Positions 1 to 11,166 of a stretch of 64,000 nucleotides of DNA are shown in pieces. The position numbers and the translations under genes are program-made. Location of the stretch: positions 128,536,001 through 128,600,000 of the forward strand of contig CM075351.1 of the NCBI GenBank assembly GCA_037693485.1. The letters run 5' to 3'. How positions within the stretch are numbered: position 1 is the stretch's first letter; each line of letters opens with the position of its first letter. The notes under the pieces were generated by a model, which saw only the letters and a list, made by a program, of their open reading frames with translations, did not search any database and had not been told where the DNA came from. Source of the stretch: Kitagawia praeruptora (lineage: Eukaryota > Streptophyta > Magnoliopsida > Apiales > Apiaceae).

Positions 1-918
1 ATCGTAAGAACTCATGTTGTGTGTCTCTGATAAGACATTACTAAATGTAATTAGCCTTCTTGTATTTCACAACTCACAAGTGATGGCGTCCCATCAGACT
101 TCTATCACACAGATAGATAGTCCTTGTGGCCCCTATATGTATAGGGTTGTTCGTCTCAGTGGAAGTTGAGAATTATGAAAGAAATTCAAAGTCAAGTCAA
201 TAATAATCATCTTCTGACAATTAATTATCAGAGGGACACCTTGGATTAAAATCGAACAATTTCCAAGGCGCGATTTCCAAAGAAAAGGATAACCAGAAAG
301 ATACTGGTATTCAACAAACAAGTGGTGCTATATCACCATTGAATTATCCACTATTGAAGAAAAGTGGAAGTTTGAAATAATATCATTTGATAGGGCTTCG
401 AAAACCTGAAGGTAAGTATAATGAAAGCCCTTGGCACAATTCAAACCAAATATGACTTAACACAAGTATAAAAATAACTTCGAAGAGGAATATATCCTTA
501 TCACAATTCTCTCTTAGAGATATGTCAAATAATTCATAGATTAAGAAGGTAATCAAAAAGATTCACCAACGGAGATATTGCCAAGGTCTCCACGGATGCC
601 TTCCATGTCGGCTCCTCTGACGGATAATCGTTCAATCCGGAGCTGTTCTTTCCCATGCACACCCTAAGGTGCTAGATAACTTAAGTCATCGTCGACTCGT
701 AATAGTCACTAAGGATTCAATCATTAACATTAATAATCGCAGGGAGTTCTATCTCAACATATCCTTCAACATAGCATTCAAATCTTAACTTAATCATTGG
801 CACTACACCCGGTAGTCCAACATGAACTCTACATGAGCTCCGACGTTCTCACATAATTATACACACTCCTACTCACTCTCGTTTCTAGTTTACTATAACC
901 TCAGCTCTGATACCAAAC
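1..918 (-). mobile_element. Ty3/gypsy internal leader, start of element body
   Basis: Read on the minus strand, this stretch follows the 5' LTR at 919-5893 and begins with a primer-binding site. It is the start of the internal region of a gypsy element that runs off the left edge. I find no gag-like reading frame: the only ORF (133-321, minus) is short and unremarkable, and stops are frequent. Either the element has a long untranslated leader or it is non-autonomous. What is seen is the LTR-PBS junction; the superfamily is inferred from the PBS type and the LTR ends. Confidence 0.7.
904..915 (-). other. Primer-binding site (initiator Met tRNA type)
   Basis: The minus strand reads TGGTATCAGAGC, the usual plant retrotransposon site complementary to the 3' end of initiator tRNA-Met. 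It lies three bases inside the LTR boundary at 919. It fixes the orientation of the element (minus) and shows that 919-5893 is its 5' LTR. Confidence 0.85.
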
Positions 919-1950
919 TGTAACGCCCCCAAATCCGGGGTTAGGGATTTGGTCGTCACACGGAAAACCTTAATAACAAATCACCTGATTAACCACATTA
1001 AACCATCTGTAGCCATTAATAATTGAGTTACAATAGCTGAGACCCCAACCACCAAGCATCTTTTAGGTTATAGGGCTAGAAACAAGAATCAACTCTTACT
1101 ACTAGTATAACTTCGTTGAGAAGTACACCAGCAACTAGTACTACTTTGCGCAAAAAAACATATATATTACACATCAATCTACTTACATATAACTTACTCC
1201 AGATATAAACTTTCTAGATCATATCGTCTTCATAAGGGCACGCTGCCCGCTTTATCTAAGCCATGCAGATAACCTCGTCCGGCTACCTTCCACTGAAAAG
1301 TTAATATTTGAAAACAAGCAAGTATGAGCTAAAGAATTGCTCAGCAAGTTATTACTAGAGTTTAACAAAATATCCCATCAGGTGCATGGGTTTCCAACAT
1401 TCAACCGATACTTAATATCATTCTTGAAACATTTATAACCACGAAATTCTATAGGGAAAGTATAATGTTTGAAAATAATATCAACTGAACAATGTACTAA
1501 TATAATATAAAAGGTGTCGTTACAAGGTAATTAAATAGCCACATCTTGTTTGCGCAGTAATACACCAACATAAACTTGCTGGTTATTCAATATGAAATCA
1601 CTTACTTATTGATAATATAATATCAGTTCGCTTTTGTAACAAGATAATAATCACTACATCATCTTAGTATAATACCTCAAGGTAATATAACATTTAAAAT
1701 CAAGCTCTCAATATAATCTTTCCATTTCCTTTTATACAACAACTGTATGTAAAAGTAATATAAAATCAGTTTCTCTTCTTACTGTAAAACAATTCCATCA
1801 TTTCATACCATTTTCCTTTTTCAGTACACAACTCTGAAACCATTATCAATTCTTTCTTTTAAGTTTTGGGGATTTTCACTGTTGCCGAATACGTGAGGCA
1901 CGATGATCAGTCGTCCTCCGTACCCGTCCCTTTTTACTACCGGTAGAAGG

Positions 1951-2004
1951 AGGAAGGTACACCACTACATCCCCCTGGAGGAAGGTATACCACTACATCC
2001 TCCT
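1951..2004. repeat. Two-copy 28-bp tandem repeat in LTR
   Basis: Two adjacent copies of a unit beginning AGGAAGGTAYACCACTACATC start at 1951 and 1979, with period 28. It is GC-richer than its surroundings. Function unknown. Confidence 0.7.
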
Positions 2005-2608
2005 TCGGCAACTCTTGGGCCGAATTAAAATATTGATTGCTGGACTGTGCAGCACACAGCCTCCTACGCTTTTTGTTGCTATCCCCCTTTTTGTCAAATC
2101 ATTTTTCCATTATCAAACACCATTTCACATTTTTCCACTTTTCCGTTTCCATTCGCATTTCCATTCACATATATCATTTTCATTTCCATTTCCATTTCAC
2201 CTTTCCATATTTCACATTTCTGTTTCACCTTTCCATTTTCATATCCGTATTATAATCATTTGAAAACATTTATACAGGTATATCAATTCAAGACATACAT
2301 TCATTTCACTATGAAATTCCTTAAACAACCTTTTAACAATATATAATCACCCTTAGAACACTTAGAATATCTAAAGAATAACTATTCAATAATCCATTTT
2401 AAATGAATATTATAATTAATATTCATTGAATTAAATAACCATTAAAATAACATTTATCATTATCCTTCCAGACATTTTTAACCAAAAATGTCTCATTTAT
2501 AACCATCGAAATATCTTTATTATTATTCCGGAACAAAGCAATTTTAAGAAAACATTTTAAAAAAAATAATATTCATCTAATTAAATAAATTTAATTAGAC
2601 GAATAAGG

Positions 2609-2656
2609 TTTATTTAATTAGTAGATGCCTCAAGAGGTATCTACTAATTAAATAAA
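2609..2656. other. Near-perfect 21-bp hairpin in LTR
   Basis: The arms 2609-2629 and 2636-2656 are complementary over 21 bases with one mismatch (a G-T pair), separated by a 6-base loop TCAAGA. The arm core is TTTAATTAGTAGAT. It could fold in the LTR transcript or be the remains of a very small inverted-repeat insertion. Confidence 0.75.
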
Positions 2657-3960
2657 CACTAGTTTGTTGGTGATGTTGCCATTAGGTTAATTATTGCGAA
2701 ATTCTTTCTAAAACTTTGTCCGGGTTTTCGAAAATATACATTTCAAGATAACCCCTTCCACTTTTCCATTCATATATCCATACATTTAAATTACACCAAC
2801 TAAAATACTTTACATGTAAATCCCTTTTTAACAAAATCTGTAAACCTCAACCTTTGTCCCCTTATATAACAAAATATTTATTAATAACGTCTGACAGGGT
2901 TTAGAACTCAAAGATCCTCAATTTACACATAACTGTGATATTATAAAATAACTTTAGATAACAACTGATACCATAATATCATAAAAATAACCATAATAAC
3001 AACTGATATCATTCCCTCCCATATCACTTTACTCCTTATAGTATATCACTCTCTCCATATCACATATATTTCCCAATCAAACCATTTTACTTAAAACTAA
3101 ACAATTTGTCAAGATAAAGATAGAAGAACTTTTGCAAATATGGACTGAAGTCTTATTCCACACATTTCATATATTTCAAAATAAATATACTCTGAACGAT
3201 AGAGTATGTATAAATAAACTTGGCTCTGGTCCTTAGCACCAAACGGAACACCGCGAATAAATCCTTGGCGTTTCGCCCAAGTAGTTCCATGAACTTTACA
3301 CGACGCCTCGATCCTTCCTTTTTGATACACGTTGCTCCACTTGATCACGCCCTAATGGTACTGTAATTGTTACGAGTACGTGTCAGTCCCCCCTCGTATC
3401 TCGAGTAGACATCACTCAGAATTACCACTAATTCACATAAAGTCGTACTATAGTTGTTATCCCTATAGCTGACTACTCAAATACCAATTAATGCACATAA
3501 CACATTTAGTCAACTTCACTTAACATATACAATTATAATACTAGTGTCATTCTATGACAAAAACTCAGTTTATAAATAATCCTCAAAACGCATTTAATCC
3601 CTGAAACACATAAATCCTTGAATTAAATCACTTAGCACATAAATCCTTGAGACAACAATTACCCTCAAATTAATTCACTTAACACATATACACATAAACA
3701 GTTAACACCCAATCATACCTTTAAACCATTGAAATCAAATAAGTTAAATAAATTAAAAATGCAGGGGATTTTTAGAAAATTTCGGCATGTAGTATTCGTT
3801 TATCGGACTATGGGCACAGCCCCTCCATGCCAAACAAAACAATTTATAACCCTGCTTTTGATAAAATAAAAGCTGCCTCAATTGCAGCAACATAAAGTAA
3901 ACAAATAAGAAAATACCCGCCCAGACATGCGGCACCTAGCACATAATAATTAACACTACT

Positions 3961-4157
3961 ACTTACGCTACACCAATGATCGTATTTCTCACGCATTTTA
4001 CTGATACACGTGACAACCAATCATTGATGTTCGTAAGCCCTAGGGAACAACCCCTAGCACTAACTATTACTTACGCTATATCAATGATCACATCACTTAA
4101 GTATATTAATTATACTCGTGATAGCTAATCATGGATATTCGTAAGCCCTAGGGATTA
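3961..4157. repeat. About 108-bp tandem duplication in LTR
   Basis: Two diverged copies start with ACTTACGCTA at 3961 and about 4069, and both end in TTCGTAAGCCCTAGGG. Divergence between the copies shows an old duplication within the LTR. Confidence 0.65.
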
Positions 4158-5914
4158 GTCGAAAAGAATTACACAAGTCCTTTAAATATTGACATTTAAA
4201 AAACTTGTGATCTTCTCATAACCCCTAGCACAATTCTAATTATTATAAAATTCTAACATTTAACATGTATCACGTATTCCCATACTTACCAACACCAAGT
4301 AATTGACGATTATACATTCAACAAATACTAAGACTTGATTTATAACATTTAGCATATAACCATTTATAGCTAATAAAACTCTCAATTACTATGACTCAAT
4401 TCATACCATTTAGCACATAGCATTTACAGTTTAGCCAACTCACATATTATCCGACAACTCATAATTACCCACTAACGACCACAACTAATCCCAACCATTA
4501 CACTTAGCAATTAACAATTAACACATAAGCTCGCAATCAATACCACTAATTGCAATTAACAAATATATACTTTCCGAATTAAATCTCGGAATTTAATCTA
4601 ACTACTAAAATTAACACATTAACTCACAATTTAACTAATTAAATCACAACCATATTCTCCAAATTCAATATACACTAATTATCAAAATTAACACATACAT
4701 CTCATAATTTACAACTAACTAAATTAAAACAATTAAATAATTTAAAAATACGGAATTTAAATAGGTAGACACGAAATTATACCATTTCAGTTCCGATTCG
4801 ATCCGTCGGAAAATCCATCTCCACCATCTCTCTCCTCTCTCTCTCTCTCTCTCTATTTCCTCCTCGCGCCTGCTGCTACCAACACTCGCGGCTGCGCCGC
4901 CCCTCCGCCGGCCGGAGCCACCGCACGCCTCCCTTCTCCGTTCAGTCGAGCTCCTCCAACACCGATACACACACGCGTGTATACCCACACACGTACACGA
5001 ATGGATCTGCACACACACACTAGCACACACTTACACACGTATATATGTATGTATATATCACTCTAATTGTTTTAATTCCAAACCCCCAAAATTCAATTAC
5101 AAACCCTGATTTCTCCCCTCTTTCCACTTTCTCTTTCCCCGATTTACAATATGTGGTGTTTGTGTGTGTTTTGTGTTATTGGGCTTGGCCCAATATACTT
5201 ATATTACTACTAACACTTAACTCCGAGCCCAAATAAAACACTACTCATTCTTGTAAAAACTAATACACATCTTTTATAAATCGAAATTAAATAGAAAATT
5301 GGGAAAATTAAACTTTTCATTTTTAAAATGAAGAGTATAAAATTATGAACACCCACATATTTTTAAAATATTTTTCGGATCAAAAATGAATTAAATATGA
5401 ATTTTCAAAGTTTTGATCCTTTAAATACAATAAAACTCTTAAAATCATTTTAAAATACTGAAACATCCAAATTAATTCACCCAACCATTTTAAAAACTAA
5501 ATAATATTATAAAGATAATATTACAAAAGATTTCATGATTTTTAATTCCTCCGATAATTTTATAAAATTAACAGAGGATCAAAATGCATGATTTAAATAT
5601 ATTTAAATCCTCAAAAATATAAATAAAATACATCATCCTTCACAGCTCACACAAATCATCATATAAACACATAAACACAACTTCACATACATTCCACCTC
5701 CCAACAATAATCACATAATATAGTTCATAATTACACTGAAGCAGACAATAATTAAATAATTCGCTTTTGAAATTCCTTGAACTGGAATAATGAACAATAA
5801 AATAAAATAAAAATTTTTCCTCCTCATTTTAGGAAAACATTAATATTCTTAAAATAATACTAAAATCATTTTCTGAAAATTCGAGTTATTACACCATCTC
5901 TCACTAAAATAGAC

Positions 5915-7092
5915 ATGTCTGTTTCAGAGTATAAATGCATGATTGAACAACTATCTGTTGAAATGTTTAACATTCATACTAGTATGACTGCTGCTAATGA
6001 AGAGATTGCTAAACTGTCTACTAGAAATGAAATGTTAACTAAAAAGAATGAGGAACTCGAGCTAACTGCTATGCAAGTGGAAAACCTTAAGAAAGAAGTT
6101 GAATATCTGCAGAATAAGGTTTTGTGTGCTAGTCAGGTTGAAAAGGCTCTTAGGGATGAATTAGCTGAAAATGAATTCAAACAAAAAACTTTCAAGAAAT
6201 CATCTGGTCTAGTGAAATCCTACTGTGAGAAAATTGAAGCAAAACCCAAGGCTGCTATTGGACTTGATTATGACACTCTTAAACAGAGAAAAGGCTATGC
6301 TGTCATTGAAGATGACACAGTTGTTCATGAGGAAGTGCCTCACATTTTGAAAAAGACTGAAAATCCAATTTTTAAGGAACCAACATTTGAAATTGATGAG
6401 GATGCCTTACTCATGAAACAAATGTTGAATGATGAGGATGAGGCACAATCAAATGAACAACAAGCATCTTCCAAGAGTGAGAGTGTCAAGTCAAAAGCCA
6501 AGGAGCCAGTAGTTGATAGGCCAAGACCTAAGAAGTTTGTTAAGTTTGTTTCAGCTGGGAAGAGTGAATCAGAAAAGAAAGTGACTAAGAAGAAACAGAA
6601 CAGAAATGGCAAGTTAGGGATTAACAAGGATAACAACTATGCTTATATGCCTAATGCCCCTAGGAAAACTTGTCAGAACTGTTTCAGTACCAATCATTTA
6701 ACTCATGCATGCAAGAAACCTACTGGTAGTGTATCTAAACCTTTCTATGATTGTTCTGTGCCTCTAAGACATAGAGATGCACCATTTTGTGATAAATTTG
6801 ACTGTATGCCATGCAATATGAATGTTATGACTAGTTGTTTCAATCTGAGAAGGTAATTCATTGATGGTTGTTTCAGTCACAATTCTCACACACACTACAA
6901 CAGGTCAAAGTCTTCGAGTCCTCCTAAAGCTAGGAAGGTACCTCTGTCACCTAAGTCTGAAACCTCAGGTTCAAAGACTTCTAACAGTGACAAGAAGACT
7001 AATGCCAAGAAAGTTGACAAGCATGTTGTTTATGATAAAATTGTTTCTAAGTCACATGGACCCAAACTTGTTTGGATACGAAAGGAAAAGTA
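5915..7092 (+). pseudogene. Copia-1 gag, C-terminal part, broken
   Basis: The open stretch 5915-6856 (313 codons) begins with an acidic/lysine-rich coiled coil (about residues 20-110), then a charged linker rich in K, E and S, then a zinc knuckle of the form C-x2-C-x4-H-x4-C (CQNCFSTNHLTHAC, near 6668-6709). A second cysteine pair (CMPC) follows. A TAA at 6854-6856 interrupts the frame, and the same frame then continues open to another stop at 7090-7092, where an intact gag may end. The methionine at 5915 is only the first ATG after the gypsy insertion; the true start lies off-window. The role is nucleocapsid assembly and RNA packaging of the retrotransposon. Base use matches the downstream pol. 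Confidence 0.75.
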
Positions 7093-10000
7093 ATACCTTT
7101 GTGTTTGCAGGGCAAAGAAAGTGAAAAGAAGGTCACGTGGATTTTGGACAGTGGATGCTCAAATCATATGACTGGTGATATGGCCCTACTATCACAGTAT
7201 GAGGAAAAGGCTGGCCCAATGGTTGCTTTTGGAGATGACAGCATGGGTAACACATTGGGATATGGCAAGTTGAAAGTTGGTAATGTCATCATTGAAGATG
7301 TAGCACTAGTCAAGGGGCTCAAGCATAATATGCTAAGTGTTAGTCAGTTTACTGATAGGGGATTCAAGGTGGATTTTGACAAAGATGAATGTTTGATCAC
7401 CCACAAAAAGACTGGTGATTTTGCTCTATCTGGAGTAAGGAAGGGAAGCCTGTTTGTAGCTAATATGGATTCTGCAAACAAGGACAAAATTTGTTGCTTC
7501 TACTCAAAAGCATCAAATGAAGATTGTTGGCTGTGGCACAAGAAACTATCACACCTGAACTTCAAAGCCATTAATTCTCTAGTCAAAAGAGAGTTAGTGA
7601 GAGGCATGCCCACACTTGAATTCTGTCAAGAAGGAGTGTGTGAGGCTTGTCAAAAAGGAAAGATGAAAAGATCAAGCCACAAGACAAAGACAGTGACATC
7701 AATAACCAAGCCCCTACAACTCATTCATATGGATTTGTTTGGGCCTGTCAATATTATGTCACTAGGAAGAAAGAAGTATGCCTTGGTGATTGTTGATGAT
7801 TTTACAAGGTATACATGGGTGGAATTTCTGGCATCAAAAGATGAGGCTCCACAAGTAATCATTGAGCATATAAAGAAAGTTGACAAGGAAGCAAAGGCCA
7901 ACAATGCAAGTGTGATTGCACTGAGAAGTGATAATGGAACAGAGTTCAGAAATGCCATACTTGAAGCATTCTGTAAAGAGAATGGTATTTCACAGCAATT
8001 CTCAGCTCCAAGGACTCCACAACAAAATGGGGTTGTTGAGAGAAAGAATAGAACTCTAATTGAGGCTGCTAGAACAATGTTACTTGATGCAAAAATGCCT
8101 ACATGTTTTTGAGCTGAGGCTGTGAGCACTGCATGCTATATCCAGAACAGAACCCTCATCAACAAAAACACTGGAAAGACACCTTATAACTTGATGATTG
8201 GAAAGAAGCCTACTCTAAAGTATGTTCATACTTTTGGAAGCAAATGCTTTGTATTGAAGGATAATTCTGAATATGTTGGAAAATTTGATGCAAAAGCATT
8301 TGAAGGAATTTTTCTTGGCTACTCTATGGAAAGAATTGCATACAAGGTTTATGTCATCAGTCAAAAGAAAGTTATGGAAAGCACAGATGTGACATTTGAT
8401 GACAGCAAACTACCTGGACTAGAAGAAGCCAATGATGAAGATAAAGATCCATTGAAGTTTGATAATCTAGATGATTCTGATGAAGAGACTGAAACTGAAG
8501 TTGAAACTCGAGTTCAACAAACTCAAGTGAATGATGATACAAGAGAAGAATTTGTGCCAATCAATAGTGAAGAAACAAGCATCCAAGACACACCTGTGAG
8601 TAGTGGCAACTTCACAGGGGGAGGAAATGAGAATGACCATGATGTGGATGATGAAGCAACATCAAGAATGAGAAATCAGGCTGAGCACTCAAGGATATGG
8701 GATAGATCACACACTGCAAAGCAAATCATTGGAGATCCGAATGCAGGAGTAAGGACTAGGAGAGCAACTCAGAATGAGTGCCTCTATGGCTGTTTTCTAT
8801 CACAAGTTGAGCCTAAGAGACTTGATGATGCACTGTTGGATCCAGATTGGATTATTGCTATGCAAGAGGAGCTGAATCAATTTGAAAGGAACAAAGTATG
8901 GGAACTTGTGCTTGCACCAAAGAACAGAACCATTGTTGGAACAAAATGGGTTCCAAAGAATAAGATGGATGAAGATGGTGTAATTATAAGGAACAAAGCA
9001 AGGTTGGTTGCAAAAGGATACTCTCAACAGGAAGGCATTGATTATGATGAGACATTTGCTCCTGTTGCTAGATTAGAAACCTTCAGAATATTCTTGGCAT
9101 TTGCTGCTCATTCAAACTTTAAAGTATATCAAATGGATGTCAAAAGTGCATTTCTGAATGGAGAGTTGGAAGAAGAAGTTTATGTGCAACAACCACCTGG
9201 TTTTGAGGATCCACACTTCCCAGAATTTGTCTACAGATTGCTTAAGGCATTGTATGGACTTAAGCAGGCTCCAAGAGCATGGTATGATACTTTATCACAA
9301 TTTCTTCTTGAGAATCAATTCACTAGAGGCACACTGGACAAGACATTGTTTTACAAGAAGCATGGTGATGATCTTATCTTAGTTCAGATCTATGTGGATG
9401 ATATCATTTTTGGTTCTATAAATGAGAAGCTGTGTGAGAAATTTTCTAAACTCATGCAGAGCAGATATGAGATGAGTATGATGAGAGAGTTGACATTCTT
9501 TCTTGGGTTGCAAGTCAGTCAAAGGAAGGATGGTATCTTTATCAGTCAGACCAAGTATATCAAAGATTTATTGAAGAAGTTTGCCTTGGAAGACTGCTCA
9601 CCTGCAAAGACACCCATGGCCACTCCCACTAAATTGGATGAAGATGCTAAAGGCAAGAAGGTAGATATCTCAGTCTACAGAGGCATGGTTGGTTCTCTAC
9701 TCTATCTCACTGCAAGTAGGCCAGACATCATGTTTGCTACATGCTTGTGTGCAAGGTTTCAATCAAATCCAAAAGAATCACATTTGGTTGCTATAAAAAG
9801 GATCTTTAGATATCTGAAGGGCACTCCAAACTTGGGACTATGGTATCCTAAGGACACAGGGTTCAATCTGGTTGGTTATTCTGATGCTGATTATGCTGGA
9901 TGCAGAGTGGATAAAAAAGCACCTCAGGTAGCTTCCAGTTTCTTGGACAAAGGTTAGTCTCTTGGTATAGCAAGAAACAACAATCTGTGTCAACTTCTAC

Positions 10001-10342
10001 AGCTGAGGCTGAATACATAGCTGCTGGAAGTTGCTGTGCTCAAGTGCTTTGGATTAGAAATCAACTTAGAGATTATGGACTTGTGTTGGAAAGAATTCCA
10101 ATCATGTGTGACAACACAAGTGCAATCTCTATAGTTGCCAATCCTGTCAATCATTCTAGGACAAAGCACATTGACATCAGATATCATTTCATAAGGGAAC
10201 ATGCAACTAATGGAACCATTTAGTTGCATTATGTTTCTACAGACAAATAACTAGCTGATATATTCACTAAGCCATTAGATGAAGCTACCTTCACAAGGTT
10301 GGTTAGTGAGATTGGAATGCTGAATTCTTCAGATTCTGGCTA
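7072..10342 (+). pseudogene. Copia-1 pol polyprotein (PR-IN-RT-RH), inactivated
   Basis: The domains are in Copia order: aspartic protease active site ILDSGCSNHM (about 7141); integrase zinc region with WHKKLSH and CEACQKGK; integrase catalytic acids in HMDLFGP, LRSDNGTEF and VVERKNRT; reverse transcriptase with QMDVKSAFLNG and YVDDIIFG (about 9391); and RNase H with GYSDADYAG, AEAEYIA and MCDNTSAI. Lesions: TGA at 8110-8112, where the family normally has tryptophan; a single-base frameshift near 9915-9925 in an A-run; TAG at 10221-10223 and TAA at 10248-10250 near the C terminus. Except for the frameshift the frame is shared throughout, so the element decayed by point mutation. The protease frame overlaps the end of gag in another frame, suggesting translation by frameshift or re-initiation. 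Confidence 0.9.
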
Positions 10343-11166
10343 AGTGAATACAGCATCTAGATTGTTGCAGCAGTAAACACTTACTTTATCTAAATTCTTA
10401 ATATTTTTGGAGTAAGTGTTGGCTGAAATATGATTTATAAATACTTCAAATCTGTTGCATATTTGGAAAATCATATTCTCTTGTTAACTTGAAATTTCTA
10501 TGAAATTTTGAGAAAATCACTATTTAATTTGCTAGAATATTCGTGAATGAATATGGCTGGTAAATTTTGAAAAGATAGTGAAAAATAATTCGACAAGTCA
10601 GACTTCTCAAGTGATTCACTATTCGACATCTCTAACAAGTCTCTTTAGAGCACTCTCGAGTTCTCGAATAGAGTCTTTTAGAGTTCTCGAATAGAGGTTT
10701 CCTTGACTTCTCGAATATAGTGTTTTAGTTCTCGATTGACTGAGTTCTAAAATACTATATTTGAGTTCTCGAATCATTTGAAAAGGCTGATTTCTCGCTG
10801 AATTTTAACCGATTTTGGATTTTTATTCAGAATTCAGAATTACTCATAAAAATATATTTTACCTAATTTAGATTTATTTCTAAGTTAGATAACTGCCAGC
10901 TGTGAGCTACAACCTGCTTGAGTTATCGAATAAGACTTTCTTGACTTCTCGAATAGTTGTTTTCTACTTCTCGAATGCCTGACTTGTCGATATAGAACAT
11001 ACATCTAATCGACAATTCAAGTACTTCATACTTTTACAACTTCACATCTATTCGATTCATTTCATTCAATTTCTCAAGCATCCAAACTCCCAAACCCTCT
11101 GAAACCCTAACTTCAAAAGCTAAATTTCTTCTTCAACCTTCGATTTCTTCTCTCTCTCTCACACAA
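10343..11166 (+). other. Spacer between pol and accessory ORF, motif cluster
   Basis: This non-coding stretch has no gene. About 10580-11060 holds roughly a dozen copies of a short motif of the form TTCTCGAATAG or close variants. The same motif in the opposite sense (ATTCGAGAAGTC type) is clustered in the 3' LTR at 16374-16800. A CT-rich leader (about 11145-11160) precedes the start codon of the accessory ORF. Confidence 0.7.

Larger units (their letters stand above)
919..5893 (-). repeat. Long gypsy LTR (5' LTR, 4975 bp)
   Basis: The plus strand starts TGTAACGCCCCC and ends GAGTTATTACA, so the sense (minus) strand starts TGTAATAACTCGAATTTTCA and ends GCGTTACA, directly followed by the PBS. 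The right edge abuts the gag gene of Copia-1 (first five flanking bases CCATC); the matching target duplication lies off-window. An LTR near 5 kb is very long. It contains AT-rich DNA, a CATTTC-rich stretch (2090-2260), a CT microsatellite (about 4818-4856) and an AC-rich stretch (4970-5040). Small ORFs in it are low-complexity artefacts. Related LTRs lie at 51488-56454 (same strand, nearly equal length, diverged inside) and 18589-27925 (opposite strand). A chromovirus of Tekay/Del type is possible but unproven. Confidence 0.8.

Noticed and set aside
2015..2346. Plus-strand ORFs with repeated phenylalanine and histidine
   Set aside because: They come from a CATTTC-type simple repeat read in three frames.
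4719..5038. Two overlapping minus-strand ORFs of 103 and 61 codons
   Set aside because: They are translations of AC- and CT-rich microsatellite DNA within the gypsy LTR; composition is C/V/R-biased and there is no conserved domain.
8372..9382. Antisense and alternate-frame ORFs across Copia-1 pol
   Set aside because: They overlap the reverse transcriptase frame and have no domain of their own.
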